In this document: positions 9,170-19,363 of the stretch, one piece after another
How positions within the stretch are numbered: the first letter of the stretch is position 1
Layout of the letters: every line of letters begins with the position of its first letter
Assembly (NCBI GenBank): GCA_964423645.1
Contig: CAYRFE010000017.1
Coordinates: 1 to 64,000 of the forward strand
DNA from: CAYRFE01 sp964423645 [NCBI: uncultured bacterium]
Lineage (GTDB): Bacteria > Macinerneyibacteriota > Macinerneyibacteria > Macinerneyibacteriales
Reading direction: 5' to 3'
DNA: 64,000 bases
Made by a program: the position numbers and the translations under genes
Notes under the pieces: generated by a model
Seen by the model: only the letters and a program-made list of their open reading frames with translations
What the model was told of the DNA's origin: nothing
The model's database searches: none

Positions 9170-10276
9170 TTATTTAAATGTCTTTCGTTGTTGCGTGAAT
9201 AATATCCAGGCACTGATCGAAAGCGTTGCTATGATGGGAATCCATGCGGCAATATACGGTGATAACTTTCCTGATATTCCAAACGATTTGAATACGGCGA
9301 ACATTCCCCAAATACCAAAACTGATTCCCAGAGAATATCCTACAATTGACGCAAACCCGATGCGCGGTTTTTTTATACAGAGACTCAATCCCAAGAGAGA
9401 AAGTACAAATGGAAGAAGGGGGAAGGAAAATCTCATTTGTAATTCAACAATGTATGCAGAAACGTCGCTTCCTGCACGGAGTCGTTCTGCAATATAATGA
9501 GAAAGTTCTCGCGCATTCATCTCATCAGGAGTTTTTGATTCTTTGCCGAAATCCGACGGTAACTCTGATGTTTTTATGAGCAATACCGGTATTGGTTGGT
9601 TGATCTCGACAGGAATTTCTGTGCCGTCGATAAAAGATTTAATATACACATTTTCAGCTCGCCACCCGAACTTGGTATATTCGGCTTTGGGAAACATTAT
9701 GAGTGTACGCATTTGAAGTTTTTTTTCAAATTTTTCTAACACTACATTTGTAATCGTTTTTTGAATGTCATCATAAAACCCTATGTTATAAAACACGCCT
9801 TCCTTACCGCGAAGCGCAAGTTTGGTGCGGCTAAGATTTGTTCGAAATTCACTTTTTTTAATCCTTGATCGGAGACGTGCAATTTCGTAATTCGCAGGGG
9901 TAACGACTGTTTCATTCATGATAAAAGTGCAGAAGCTTACACACAACGCTAAGAATAACAGCGGTAAACTTATACGCATGAAACTTAATCCCGAATTAAA
10001 GAGTATAATGATCTCATTGGACTTCACGAGACGGTGGATAGTAAAGATAGTCGCAAATATTGCCGCGATCGGCAGTATATACCCCAACATTACAGGTGTT
10101 TGTAATAAATAATAATATATATAGATATACCACTTCGCATGATTATCAATAAACATTGAAAGGTTTTGTACGAGATCTGTTATAATGAAAATGAGTAAAA
10201 ATGATAATGCGGTATAAAAAAACGTGGTTAAGAATTGTCTGCCGCAATATTTATCGCTTAATAAAATTTTTCGCAT
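9170..10276 (-). CDS. lptG: LptG/LptF-family LPS export permease (second of the pair)
   Basis: YjgP/YjgQ family. N-terminal transmembrane helices (about 15-110), a periplasmic beta-jellyroll region (about 120-260, with TNVVLEKFEK and IPVEINQPIP) and C-terminal helices. In the Lpt system two such permeases, with LptB and LptC, extract LPS from the inner membrane and pass it to the periplasmic bridge. It overlaps the lptF-like gene by 26 bases and precedes msbA. 368 residues fits LptG; the lptF/lptG assignment rests on order and length only. LptB, LptC and LptA are not seen in the window. Confidence 0.88.
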   Translation of the reverse strand: MRKILLSDKYCGRQFLTTFFYTALSFLLIFIITDLVQNLSMFIDNHAKWYIYIYYYLLQTPVMLGYILPIAAIFATIFTIHRLVKSNEIIILFNSGLSFMRISLPLLFLALCVSFCTFIMNETVVTPANYEIARLRSRIKKSEFRTNLSRTKLALRGKEGVFYNIGFYDDIQKTITNVVLEKFEKKLQMRTLIMFPKAEYTKFGWRAENVYIKSFIDGTEIPVEINQPIPVLLIKTSELPSDFGKESKTPDEMNARELSHYIAERLRAGSDVSAYIVELQMRFSFPLLPFVLSLLGLSLCIKKPRIGFASIVGYSLGISFGIWGMFAVFKSFGISGKLSPYIAAWIPIIATLSISAWILFTQQRKTFK

Positions 10277-11576
10277 ATTTTTCTACCGTAGTTTGAAGTT
10301 TGGTGAATAATTCAGTGGATAAATGGAAATGCCCTCTCCATAAAAGATACATTAACAAACAGGCAAGAGGCATCATGATAATATTACCAAGCCACATTGA
10401 AAGCCATGGCGCGAATATTCCTCGATCTCCGAGGTCTTCTCCGCCAATAAGTGTTACCCAATAGAATACAAAAATCACAATACTAATAACATATGCATGA
10501 TTTTTTTGTCGTGTACGTGTCATTAAACCAAGCGCGTATGCAATACAAGCAAACACGATCGACATGAACGCGAGAGAATATTTTTTGTGATATTCAACAA
10601 AAAGCCTGTTCATCCGTGCCGTCTCTGCAACAATTGTTTTTTCTATAACACGTAGTTGTTTTTTCAATAAGGATTGTTCATTGGGGGGTAGGGTAAGATC
10701 GCCGATTTTTTCTTTGAACTCTTTTTGTTGCATAAGAGAAGGGGATATGTTTTTTTTGAGGGCTTCAATTTCTGCCATCAGTTCTTTATTGGTCATTTCC
10801 CGTTCTGTTTTTAGGGATGCAAGATTTTCGAGAGAGTATTTTTTGTCATATTGCAGTGTGATATCTTGTGAGTAAAAATCAATTCGTTTTAATTGTTTCG
10901 GTTGATTATAATCAAGCTCATATACCGTGCCATTTATCAATTCCAAATGCATAAGTGCATCTTCGGGATACATCGTCAGTTTTCCTTCAAGAGCGGTAAT
11001 CGTCTTTGAAGGACGACCGGCCATATCATGTTCATAGATCAGGACATTTTTTAGCATTCCTTCACGGAAAAGAATTTTCTCGACATAGATGTGATATTTA
11101 TCAATTTCAGCAAAGGTATTTTCTATCAACTGTGTGACCGGCTTTTTTGTTTTGATTTCAACTAACAAACGACGTGCATGAATATTGGTGCGAGGTAAAA
11201 TAGTTGTATTAAAAAAAATCAATCCTGCGGTGAGAAGTACGGCAAACAAAAACGGTACTCTGAAAAAACGAAAAGGATGTATCCCGCTGGAGTATGAAGC
11301 GACAATTTCATTGTTGGTATTCATTTCACTGAATACGGTCAAAAAACTGACGATGACCGCCATCGGAACGGTAAGTGCGACAAAAGATGGAATTAGATAC
11401 CATAACACTTCGAGTACCATCAATAAAGGAATTCCTTTTGTTATTACTTGATCGGCAATCTCAAAAAGACGATTAACAAGCAGGATTAAAGTAATCATAA
11501 CAAAGTTGAGAAAATAAACGGGAACAATTTTCTTAAAAATAAAACGATCAAATAATGAAATATGCCATATCCTCAT
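10251..11576 (-). CDS. lptF: LptF-like LPS export permease with charged helical insertion
   Basis: First gene of the lptF-lptG-msbA operon. It has helices at about 15-110, a periplasmic segment, a strongly charged and probably coiled region at about 230-310 (LKTEREMTNKELMAEIEAL through EKTIVAETARMN) and C-terminal helices. At 441 residues it is longer than the usual 350-370, and the charged helix accounts for the difference. The ATG at 11576 is preferred over the GTG at 11582, since the predicted -10 box ends only 7 bases upstream. The transcript would be leaderless or nearly so; there is no Shine-Dalgarno sequence. Confidence 0.85.
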   Translation of the reverse strand: MRIWHISLFDRFIFKKIVPVYFLNFVMITLILLVNRLFEIADQVITKGIPLLMVLEVLWYLIPSFVALTVPMAVIVSFLTVFSEMNTNNEIVASYSSGIHPFRFFRVPFLFAVLLTAGLIFFNTTILPRTNIHARRLLVEIKTKKPVTQLIENTFAEIDKYHIYVEKILFREGMLKNVLIYEHDMAGRPSKTITALEGKLTMYPEDALMHLELINGTVYELDYNQPKQLKRIDFYSQDITLQYDKKYSLENLASLKTEREMTNKELMAEIEALKKNISPSLMQQKEFKEKIGDLTLPPNEQSLLKKQLRVIEKTIVAETARMNRLFVEYHKKYSLAFMSIVFACIAYALGLMTRTRQKNHAYVISIVIFVFYWVTLIGGEDLGDRGIFAPWLSMWLGNIIMMPLACLLMYLLWRGHFHLSTELFTKLQTTVEKYAKNFIKR

Positions 11577-11583
11577 ACGCACG

Positions 11584-11611
11584 AGTATAGCAACTTTTCT
11601 TACTTCTGCAA
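11584..11611 (-). promoter_or_regulatory. Predicted sigma-70-type promoter of the LPS export operon
   Basis: On the minus strand TTGCAG (11606-11611) and TATACT (11584-11589) are separated by 16 bases. The expected start of transcription falls at about 11577, next to the lptF ATG. Confidence 0.55.
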
Positions 11612-11694
11612 GGCAAATGACGCAGATTGTGTAAATAATCGCGTTTAAAAACCGCTGAAATGGAGAAGATTACCTATCGCGTGTATGACAATTG

Positions 11695-12828
11695 TTATAG
11701 GGATAATACAGATAATACTTCTGATATGATAGAGTTTGATATGAACCAAAACTCTTTTTTAATCGATAGGTTGTTATCTGAAAATAACAGCATATCGTGC
11801 ATACGATCGTTTTGCTTGATACGGATCGCTTCTTCCGGTGAAAGAATTACTCCAATGCTTGTTCTGAGTCCCATCATAATTTGATATCTGCGCAGATCAC
11901 TCGGTCGCAGTGCTTCCTTTTTGCGTGTAAGCGTCATATTAAGGAAGTCATGTAGAGAGTGTTCATATGTTATCAATGTGTTGTCAACAAAACTTGCCGC
12001 CGCAGGTCCAATACCGTACCATGGTGTCATTTGCCAATATTTCATATTGTGTCGTGATTCATATCCGGGCAAGCAGAAATTGGAAATCTCATAATGTTGA
12101 TATCCTGCGTCGCAAAGAGTGTTTTGTATGTGATAGTATTGTGCCGCTTGCGCATCGTCGTCCGACAGAGAGATCGTCGCATCGCGTACTGCTTTCTCGT
12201 ATGCGGTTCCCTGTTCAATTTTGAGATTATACAAAGAAATGTGCGGTGGTTTCAGTTCAAGAAGGGTATTGAGCTCTTCTGATAGTATACGCGTATCACA
12301 GGCAAAGCCGAAGATAAGGTCAAATGAATAGTTTGACATGTATTTGGTTGAGTCGATTACTCGAGTAATATCTGCCATCGAATGTTTCCGCCCCAATATT
12401 TTCAGTTTTTCCGCGTTAAAAGATTGAATGCCAAACGAAAATCGATTAAAACCCATCTCTAAAAGCGCGTGTATATATGAAACTGATGTGTGGCAGGGAT
12501 TTATTTCAATCGTGCATTCATGTAATTGAGCGGTCTGTATCGTGGAAAACAATCTTTCTGAAAAAAATTGCATAATCGATAAGGGGATGACTGAAGGAGT
12601 TCCCCCGCCTATGTAGAGTGTGTCAAACGAATTTACGGGAAGTAAGAGAATTTCTTCAATGACGCGATCACAATAGGCTCGTATTACATCTTGAGATATG
12701 TTCTCGCAAGAATAAAATGCACAATAAGGGCATTTTCGTTCACAAAAGGGAACGTGGATGTACAGACCGGGATATCCTTCAGCGTTCAAGCGCGTACAGA
12801 TGGTGGCTGTCAGCCCCGAAAATGACAT
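11695..12828 (-). CDS. hemW: HemW-like radical SAM protein (heme chaperone family)
   Basis: Radical SAM protein with CERKCPYCAF, the CX3CX2C cluster motif with Phe at the position typical of HemW rather than the Cys of HemN. GGGTPS follows, then FGIQSF and a C-terminal region with LRRYQIMMGLR that corresponds to the HemW helical domain. HemW binds heme and delivers it to respiratory proteins; older annotations call it oxygen-independent coproporphyrinogen oxidase. The start is uncertain. The ATG at 12828 gives 377 residues, close to family length, but overlaps the upstream propeller gene by 50 bases; a TTG overlapping that gene's stop codon is also possible. The frame stays open up to 12942. 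Confidence 0.88.
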   Translation of the reverse strand: MSFSGLTATICTRLNAEGYPGLYIHVPFCERKCPYCAFYSCENISQDVIRAYCDRVIEEILLLPVNSFDTLYIGGGTPSVIPLSIMQFFSERLFSTIQTAQLHECTIEINPCHTSVSYIHALLEMGFNRFSFGIQSFNAEKLKILGRKHSMADITRVIDSTKYMSNYSFDLIFGFACDTRILSEELNTLLELKPPHISLYNLKIEQGTAYEKAVRDATISLSDDDAQAAQYYHIQNTLCDAGYQHYEISNFCLPGYESRHNMKYWQMTPWYGIGPAAASFVDNTLITYEHSLHDFLNMTLTRKKEALRPSDLRRYQIMMGLRTSIGVILSPEEAIRIKQNDRMHDMLLFSDNNLSIKKEFWFISNSIISEVLSVLSL

Positions 12829-14005
12829 GTGTATCCGTGATAATAGGAGTTGTTCGGTCAATATGATGTTTGATGGCATATTTCCATAATCTTTTTCCCG
12901 AAGGGATATCATATGCATAAAAACCATAATCATATGAGCCAAAATAAAGCGTGGACTTATCGATAGCGACGGTTCCGTTGATCGGCCCTCCGCGGTGAAG
13001 TTTCAGTGAATAGTCCAACCACTTATTATCCGTTGAAAACCGCCGCACGACGGCTCCGGTGTTGTTTTTTACTTGCAGCACATCTCGGACGGCTGTTCCG
13101 ATATAGATATATTCATCAGTGACCACAGGAGTTGAGTATCCCGCTTTGCCGAGATGCGTTTGCCAAACGAGCGATTCTTTCTCAATATTGATTTTATATA
13201 AGTAATGAGAAAGGGCAGTACAGTATGCATATCCATTCGCTATAACAAGTTCTGAGACAATAGGTGCGTTTTTTTGTTCAAGTCCGTTGAAATCATAATA
13301 TTTATCAGCGATTTCTATTTTTTTTATAAAGGTACCTTTTTTCACATCAAATGCCATGATTGAATTGAGAACAATTCCGTATACGATACCGTTCGCGACA
13401 ATCCATGATTTATCGGTCTCACCAACTGATTTTTTCCACAGAAGCGTGCGATTATTTCTATCGAATACATACAGAAAACCATTTTCATTTGCGCATGTGA
13501 TGTACATATCATCCGCGAATGGTGTTGAATATACCCAGCTTTTTGTATCATAAGACCATATCACCGCGCCGGTTTTTTCGTCAAGAGCATACAATTTCCC
13601 ATTATCGGATCCCACGTATACAAGACCATCGAAAATTATCGGGGACGAAATGTTTTGATCTGATTCACCTAAAACCGAAGATGTCCATATTTCTTTGCCG
13701 GTGACACAATCGACAGCGCGTAAAACTGCACGAAAAACTTTTTTATCGAGCTCGAGATGAATACCCGACCCCGGGTTTTTCACTTTTGGGATCACATATG
13801 TTTCTTGATCACCGATTCCGGTTTCAGAATATGAAGACCAAAAAATCACGGCATTGAGAGACGAGCTATAGGTCGGATTGGTTTGAAATTTCGCAGTTTC
13901 GCCGGCATCAAATTTCCAAATCTCGGTTTTTTTGGTGCATGAAGTAAATAGTATTACTACGAACAACGTGGAGAGGATAGACGGTATAAATTTTAATTTC
14001 AACAT
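12779..14005 (-). CDS. Lipoprotein with PQQ-type beta-propeller (BamB-like)
   Basis: Signal peptide with lipobox LFTSC, then a series of PQQ-like repeat blades of about 40 residues (ALDEKTGAVIWSYDT, YAYDIPSGKRLWKY, VTGKEIWTS and others). Proteins of this fold include BamB, which helps assemble outer-membrane proteins, but also enzymes and sensors; nothing here fixes which. The ATG at 14005 has GGGAG six bases upstream; a TTG at 14011 has worse spacing. The 3' end overlaps the hemW-like gene, so the two are probably translated from one mRNA. 408 residues. Confidence 0.8.
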   Translation of the reverse strand: MLKLKFIPSILSTLFVVILFTSCTKKTEIWKFDAGETAKFQTNPTYSSSLNAVIFWSSYSETGIGDQETYVIPKVKNPGSGIHLELDKKVFRAVLRAVDCVTGKEIWTSSVLGESDQNISSPIIFDGLVYVGSDNGKLYALDEKTGAVIWSYDTKSWVYSTPFADDMYITCANENGFLYVFDRNNRTLLWKKSVGETDKSWIVANGIVYGIVLNSIMAFDVKKGTFIKKIEIADKYYDFNGLEQKNAPIVSELVIANGYAYCTALSHYLYKINIEKESLVWQTHLGKAGYSTPVVTDEYIYIGTAVRDVLQVKNNTGAVVRRFSTDNKWLDYSLKLHRGGPINGTVAIDKSTLYFGSYDYGFYAYDIPSGKRLWKYAIKHHIDRTTPIITDTHVIFGADSHHLYALER

Positions 14006-14178
14006 ATACAACTCCCTGTGTTATTACTGACCGGCCGGGATGGATTGACACTTAGCGGAGATATGAATATTATCATAAAAAAATCATTTCCCCGATCGCC
14101 CTCAAAGAGAGCATCGGCATATGTATGAATGTCTTGCTGTCTGAATGTATCATGGTACCTCGAAAGCTGATAAGATTG

Positions 14179-15978
14179 TTATGATCCCGATGTCTCATCA
14201 TCACCTAATTGCAACACAGAGAGAAACGCTTCTTGCGGTATATCGACCTTACCGACACGTTTCATACGTTTTTTCCCCTCTTTTTGTTTGTCGAGCAGTT
14301 TGCGTTTACGAGAAATATCACCGCCGTAACATTTTGCCGTAACATCTTTCATGAGTGGCTTTACTGTAGAGCGGGTAAGTATTCGCGAGCCGACCGCTGC
14401 CTGAATTACAACCTCAAACATTTGACGAGGAATGTTCTCTTTGAGCTTTCGTACCATTGCTACTCCGCGATAGTATGCTTGTTCTTTATGTGCAACAAGT
14501 GTAAGCGCATCAACAGGGGAGCCGTTTATAATAATTGTCAATTTGTCAAGTTCGGCGCGACGATGTCCGATGTAATGATAATCAAGTGATGCATAACCGG
14601 AGCTTAATGATTTCAGTTTATCATAAAATTCAAATATTATTTCGGATAAAGGCATTTCGTATTTCATCATGACGCGTTTTTCTGTCATATAGTCCATGCT
14701 TTTGTGTGTGCCTCGCTTGTCGATACATAATTTCATGATCGGGCCAATGTATTCGGATGGTAACATGAGCTCGACCATGACAAACGGTTCTTCAATATAG
14801 TCGAGTTTGTTTTCATCTATTTGAGACGGGTTATGTATTTCCGAATCAGTGCCGTTTTTATAATATGCTTTATAAACAACGTTCGGGGTTGTAATGACAA
14901 GATCAACATCAAATTCACGTTCCAGTCGTTCCTGGGTTACTTCCATGTGCAGTAATCCCAAAAATCCGACACGAAATCCGAATCCGAGTGCTTGGGAGGT
15001 TTCCGGTTCAAAAGCGAGTGCGGCATCATTCAGTTGCAGTTTTTCAAGAGCATCACGCAGATCCGGGTATTCGTCATTTTCAGACGGATACAGTCCGCAA
15101 TACACCATCGGAAGTATCTCGCGATACCCGGGAAGTGCTTCCACATCAGGTGAATTGGCGGCTCCGATAGTATCGCCGACCTTTGCATCACGAATATCTT
15201 TAATACCTGCGATAATGTATCCTACATCTCCTGCTTCAAGCACATCCATTGCTTTTCTTTTCGGTTGGAAAATACCGATTTCAAGTACATCATGGACGGC
15301 CCCCGTACTCATCATTCGGATCTTACTCCCTCTTTTTAATGTTCCGTTTTTTAAACGAACATAAAGGATCACCCCTTGGTACGCATCATAATGAGAGTCA
15401 AAGATCAATGCTTGCAACGGAACATTCGGATCGCCCTCAGGAGGAGGAATTCGAGCAATGACCGCGTCAAGGATCTCAGTGATGCCTATACCTTCTTTTG
15501 CACTGGCGCGGATCACGTCATCGGGATCGAAACCGAATTGTCCGATGAGCTCTTCAATTGTACCGTCAATATCAGCGCTGGGCATATCGATCTTATTCAA
15601 GACCGGTATAAGTGTAACATCATTATCAACGGCCATATATGCATTGGCCAATGTTTGTGCCTGAATGCCTTGTGAGGCATCTACAAGAATGAGTGCTCCT
15701 TCACATGCGGCCAATGCGCGCGAGACCTCATACGAAAAATCAACGTGCCCGGGTGTGTCGATAAGGTGAAGTTTATAGCCTTTATAATTGATACGCACCG
15801 CTTGTGCTTTGATCGTTATACCGCGTTCACGTTCAATATCCATGCTGTCAAGTAATTGATCCTTCATGTCACGTTTTGAAACGGTATTGGTAATTTCTAA
15901 AATTCTGTCAGCCAGAGTCGACTTACCATGATCAATGTGTGCAATAATGGAAAAATTACGTGTTTTTTCAATTTTCAT
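14179..15978 (-). CDS. lepA: Elongation factor 4 (LepA)
   Basis: Full length (599 residues). GTPase motifs: G1 [10 protein letters not shown]3 DTPGHVDF, G4 NKID. C-terminal LepA-specific domain with [20 protein letters not shown] and the end region [22 protein letters not shown]. It binds ribosomes and promotes back-translocation or initiation-related steps. GAGGT lies eight bases upstream of the ATG. It follows the PorV-like gene by six bases, an unusual partner. About 170 bases without features (14006-14178) separate it from the propeller gene. Confidence 0.98.
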   Translation of the reverse strand: MKIEKTRNFSIIAHIDHGKSTLADRILEITNTVSKRDMKDQLLDSMDIERERGITIKAQAVRINYKGYKLHLIDTPGHVDFSYEVSRALAACEGALILVDASQGIQAQTLANAYMAVDNDVTLIPVLNKIDMPSADIDGTIEELIGQFGFDPDDVIRASAKEGIGITEILDAVIARIPPPEGDPNVPLQALIFDSHYDAYQGVILYVRLKNGTLKRGSKIRMMSTGAVHDVLEIGIFQPKRKAMDVLEAGDVGYIIAGIKDIRDAKVGDTIGAANSPDVEALPGYREILPMVYCGLYPSENDEYPDLRDALEKLQLNDAALAFEPETSQALGFGFRVGFLGLLHMEVTQERLEREFDVDLVITTPNVVYKAYYKNGTDSEIHNPSQIDENKLDYIEEPFVMVELMLPSEYIGPIMKLCIDKRGTHKSMDYMTEKRVMMKYEMPLSEIIFEFYDKLKSLSSGYASLDYHYIGHRRAELDKLTIIINGSPVDALTLVAHKEQAYYRGVAMVRKLKENIPRQMFEVVIQAAVGSRILTRSTVKPLMKDVTAKCYGGDISRKRKLLDKQKEGKKRMKRVGKVDIPQEAFLSVLQLGDDETSGS

Positions 15979-15984
15979 GTAGTA

Positions 15985-16770
15985 TTACCTCGTTGGTGAG
16001 AAAGTGATGCCAAAACTATGTGTCGTTAAACCTGCGTTATGAAGGAGTAGTGCATAATGAAACGTGATCGTGTTTTTTGTTAAGGAGAATCCTGTCGAAA
16101 AATGGCCATCATATAAACCCAATGCAAGCGTCGCATTTCGTTGTGATGTTAAAAAAAAGGTTGACCCGAAAAACGGTATGAAATCATTATCATAATCGGT
16201 ACGTAAAGAAAGGCGTGCGTAACCAAGGTCGTAAGCACCGAAAACTGCCCATATCCCGTCTGTCGGGTCAATCCATGATATACCGCCCAAGAACGTGCGA
16301 TGGGCATAGGTCACCGATGGTGCTATGCGAAATGCTGTCGCCGACACCGCTCCTATTTCCTTATAGTGCACACGGATTTGCAGCGCAGGATTAAATGCTC
16401 CGATACGGTGATTATATCCTGCGGCGAATGAATAGTCGCCCGCGTAATATTCTCCTAAAAGTGTGCCGTCTGAATCGCGCCACTCTTCGCTTCCCCAGCG
16501 ATAGTAGTATGCGTCAAATGAAAATGAACGGACAGATGCCGCAATATAATATACATGCACATCCTGCACAAATGCGGTTGTCGCCCCAAATTCGGTAGAT
16601 ATTGCAAGCGCAGGCGATAAACGTTGCGAGAGTGGGGAGGACGTGAATGTACCGCCTGATGCAAGTGCCGCAGTGTCGTAGGGAAAATAATTCTCCGACC
16701 AATCGGCATCTGCATTTACCGAAATACAGCCGATCGCAAGAAGGATGTGTATAATAATATATTTTTTCAT
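15985..16770 (-). CDS. Outer-membrane protein, PorV/PorQ-like
   Basis: 261-residue protein with a signal peptide (1-20) and a chain of amphipathic beta-strands ending near THSFGITFSPTR. Segments such as LASGGTFTSSPLSQRLSPALAI, FSFDAYYYRWG and the short internal repeats resemble PorV/PorQ or FadL-like barrels of FCB bacteria, where PorV acts in the type IX secretion system. The match is by eye and weak at family level. With the sorting-domain protease at the start of the window, a role in secretion is possible. A promoter is predicted just upstream and lepA follows in the same operon. Confidence 0.6.
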   Translation of the reverse strand: MKKYIIIHILLAIGCISVNADADWSENYFPYDTAALASGGTFTSSPLSQRLSPALAISTEFGATTAFVQDVHVYYIAASVRSFSFDAYYYRWGSEEWRDSDGTLLGEYYAGDYSFAAGYNHRIGAFNPALQIRVHYKEIGAVSATAFRIAPSVTYAHRTFLGGISWIDPTDGIWAVFGAYDLGYARLSLRTDYDNDFIPFFGSTFFLTSQRNATLALGLYDGHFSTGFSLTKNTITFHYALLLHNAGLTTHSFGITFSPTR

Positions 16771-16782
16771 ATCGCCTGCCGT

Positions 16783-16811
16783 ATAGTAGGAGAAAATAGC
16801 GTATTAGTCAA
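16783..16811 (-). promoter_or_regulatory. Predicted promoter of the PorV-like / lepA operon
   Basis: On the minus strand TTGACT (16806-16811), a 17-base spacer and TACTAT (16783-16788), giving a leader of about 7 bases before the ATG at 16770. Confidence 0.45.
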
Positions 16812-16934
16812 TAAATATTCCACGTATTTTAATCTTTAGGGGCAAAATTCCCTATGCATGTTGCCGGTGAGATCATTATCGTATTGTGAATCGGTTGTTT
16901 TGAAAGATATGATCGGGCAGCGTGTGATCCATAT

Positions 16935-16984
16935 GTCTTCGCGGTATCATACAAAAAAAGTCTTCGCGGTATCATACAAAAAAA
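16935..16984. repeat. Perfect 25-bp tandem duplication
   Basis: Two identical adjacent copies, 16935-16959 and 16960-16984, each starting GTCTTCGCGGTATC and ending in seven A. They sit directly upstream of the -35 box of the hybrid kinase promoter. Confidence 0.95.
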
Positions 16985-16986
16985 GA

Positions 16987-17015
16987 TTGCCACCGTAAAC
17001 TATTTCATGTATACT
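16987..17015 (+). promoter_or_regulatory. Predicted promoter of the hybrid kinase gene
   Basis: TTGCCA (16987-16992), 17-base spacer, TATACT (17010-17015). The start of transcription would be near 17022, four bases before the ATG. Confidence 0.6.
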
Positions 17016-17025
17016 GTATCTGATT

Positions 17026-19323
17026 ATGGGTTTTGAAAAAAATGTTTTAACATTAGTGACAAAGGGAACACAGAACTCTGTGTCTCGTAAGGTTTCAATA
17101 ATATTATTGGTTAGTATCATTGCAGTATTCACTATTTGGGGTATTATCTCGTATTCTACAGAACGATCCCGCTTATTTAAAGAGGCACTGCTTCAAGCCG
17201 ATAAGGCGGGGGATCGGCTTTCGGCAAGTCTTGCCGTCCCGTATTGGAATTTTGATTATAACGGTATTGAGAAGATTGTGCTCTCGGAGCTTCGAAATGA
17301 CGATATTATTGCGATTGTTGTGAATGAAACGAGCGGAAGACAGTACATCGGTCGTGTCAAACTTAAAAATGATGAAATTGTACCATCCGGTGAGACTGTT
17401 CAGCATATCATAAACGGAGCATTTGAGTCGAAAAAAAGATCGATCTTGTATGTTGACAGTAAAAATATTACGGGTGAGCCGATCGAGATCGGTACCGTTA
17501 CCGTCTACATAACCGATAGAAATATCATCAATTCTCTCAAACGCTCAATGACACAATTGGTAGTGCAACTTACTATATTCATCGGTATAATTTTGTTTAT
17601 TCTTATACAGTTGATGAATCGTTTTGTTATAAAAAGAATTGTTTCATTGAACGGGAGTATCATTGAAATTGAAAACGGTAATTATCATGCGCCTGTGAAT
17701 CAGGAAGGAAATGATGAAATTTCACATATCGCGCATAATATTGGTACGATGGCTGTCACGATCTTGCAAAGAGAACTGGAAAATCTCAAACTTCAGCATT
17801 ATCTTTCAAGTATTATCAATTCCATGCCGTCACTCTTGATCTCATTGGATATGAATGGTGTTGTTCGTCAATGGAATAATGCTGCTGCGGATTTTACCGG
17901 TATCTCAGCACGCGTTGCCGTAGGTGCTCTATTCTGGGAGATAAAACCGGAGTTTGAAAAATATAAATTGATGTTCTATGACGCACTTGCGACAAAACGA
18001 TCGCGAATCATGCCGCGTGAGTCTTTCAGGAACGGAGAAGTTCGTTTTTTTAATATTTCCGTATTTCCCTTGATTGAGCATGATGAGCAAGGTGTGGTTT
18101 TCCGCTTTGATGATATTACCGAAATCGAGCATAAGGAAGAGCAACTCCGACAGGCTCAGAAAATGGAGACCGTTGGCACGCTTGCGGGAGGGTTGGCACA
18201 TGATTTTAATAATGTGCTCGGCGGTATAATCGGCACTACCTCACTGTTACAATATAAAGCGGCAAAAAATGTTGAAGTTTCCCATGACGATTTGCTTTCA
18301 TCGATCAATGTCATTGATTCCTCAGCGAAACGCGCGGCAGATATAGTCCAACAATTGTTAGTGTTATCGCGAAAACATGAGACCGCTTTTACTACCGTTG
18401 ATCTTGCATTGACCATTAAGCATGTTGTGAAGATTTGTCAAAATACATTTGATAAATGTGTTGATGTTTCTGTATATACCGAATCAATGCAGGCATACGT
18501 GAGTGCAGATCCCGTGCAGATGGAGCAAGTGCTGTTGAATTTGTGTGTGAACGGTTATCATGCGATGACGATAATGCGAACGGAAAATCAAACGCAAGGC
18601 GGAAGTTTGAGCATTGCATTGGAACAGATAACTGCAGATTATCATTTTTTGGTCTCTCACCCGGAGGCGGAGTTAAATCAATCTTACTGGATTATGTCAG
18701 TTCGTGATGACGGTATTGGTATGGCGCCTAAAACGGTTGCCAAAATATTCGATCCGTTCTTTACGACGAAATCAAAAGAAAAAGGGACGGGCCTTGGCCT
18801 TGCCATGGTGTATAATATAGTTCAACAGCACAATGGTTTTATCGATGTGTATTCCGAGGAGGAAAAAGGGAGTACATTCAACGTGTTCTTACCGGTAATG
18901 GTTGATCCTGCAAAAACGGTAACAGCGGTAGTGAAACCTATCGATATTTGTCATGGTGAAGGGACAATTCTTTTAGTGGATGATGAATTGATTATTCGCG
19001 AGTCTGCGAAAGCGATGTTGGAAGAGTGCGGGTACTCGTTACACACTGAAGCCGACGGAGTTGCAGGTGTTGAGTGGTATAAAACACATTATCAAGATAT
19101 TAACCTGGTTATCCTCGATATGGTTATGCCAAAAATGTCGGGGAGAGATGCCTATCTTGCGATGAGAGAAATTAATCCGTCAGTGAAAGTGTTGCTTGCA
19201 TCTGGTTTTCGTCATGATGAACGCGTTGATGAAATATTAAAACTTGGAGTCGCGGGATTTATTCAAAAGCCGTACACGCTTGAACGAATTTCACATGCAG
19301 TGTGTGAAATGTTTACCCCTTAA
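17026..19323 (+). CDS. Membrane hybrid histidine kinase (sensor, HAMP, PAS, HisKA, HATPase, receiver)
   Basis: Two membrane helices (about 23-45 and 180-205) enclose a periplasmic sensor with the pattern LAVPYWNFDYNGIE, seen in many extracellular sensor domains. A HAMP-like segment, a PAS domain (about 265-375) and the HisKA helix follow, with phospho-acceptor H392 in GGLAHDFNNVLGG. The HATPase has VLLNLCVNGYHAM, VRDDGIGM and KGTGLGLA, and the C-terminal receiver has D698 in VILDMVMPKMSG and K in FIQKPYT. No output domain, so the receiver must pass the signal on or act as a brake. No Shine-Dalgarno precedes the ATG; a GTG at 17056 or 17080 is possible if a leader is needed. The ligand is unknown. 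Confidence 0.92.
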   Translation: MGFEKNVLTLVTKGTQNSVSRKVSIILLVSIIAVFTIWGIISYSTERSRLFKEALLQADKAGDRLSASLAVPYWNFDYNGIEKIVLSELRNDDIIAIVVNETSGRQYIGRVKLKNDEIVPSGETVQHIINGAFESKKRSILYVDSKNITGEPIEIGTVTVYITDRNIINSLKRSMTQLVVQLTIFIGIILFILIQLMNRFVIKRIVSLNGSIIEIENGNYHAPVNQEGNDEISHIAHNIGTMAVTILQRELENLKLQHYLSSIINSMPSLLISLDMNGVVRQWNNAAADFTGISARVAVGALFWEIKPEFEKYKLMFYDALATKRSRIMPRESFRNGEVRFFNISVFPLIEHDEQGVVFRFDDITEIEHKEEQLRQAQKMETVGTLAGGLAHDFNNVLGGIIGTTSLLQYKAAKNVEVSHDDLLSSINVIDSSAKRAADIVQQLLVLSRKHETAFTTVDLALTIKHVVKICQNTFDKCVDVSVYTESMQAYVSADPVQMEQVLLNLCVNGYHAMTIMRTENQTQGGSLSIALEQITADYHFLVSHPEAELNQSYWIMSVRDDGIGMAPKTVAKIFDPFFTTKSKEKGTGLGLAMVYNIVQQHNGFIDVYSEEEKGSTFNVFLPVMVDPAKTVTAVVKPIDICHGEGTILLVDDELIIRESAKAMLEECGYSLHTEADGVAGVEWYKTHYQDINLVILDMVMPKMSGRDAYLAMREINPSVKVLLASGFRHDERVDEILKLGVAGFIQKPYTLERISHAVCEMFTP

Positions 19324-19363
19324 TTGACACACATGCGATTGTATCAATAGAAAGGATTTATCC

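Noticed and set aside
14894-15364. 156-codon plus-strand frame opposite lepA
   Set aside because: Ser/Arg-rich shadow of a highly conserved gene; no start signal.
16935-16984. Possible start of a CRISPR array
   Set aside because: The two 25-bp units are directly adjacent with no spacer and there are no cas genes.
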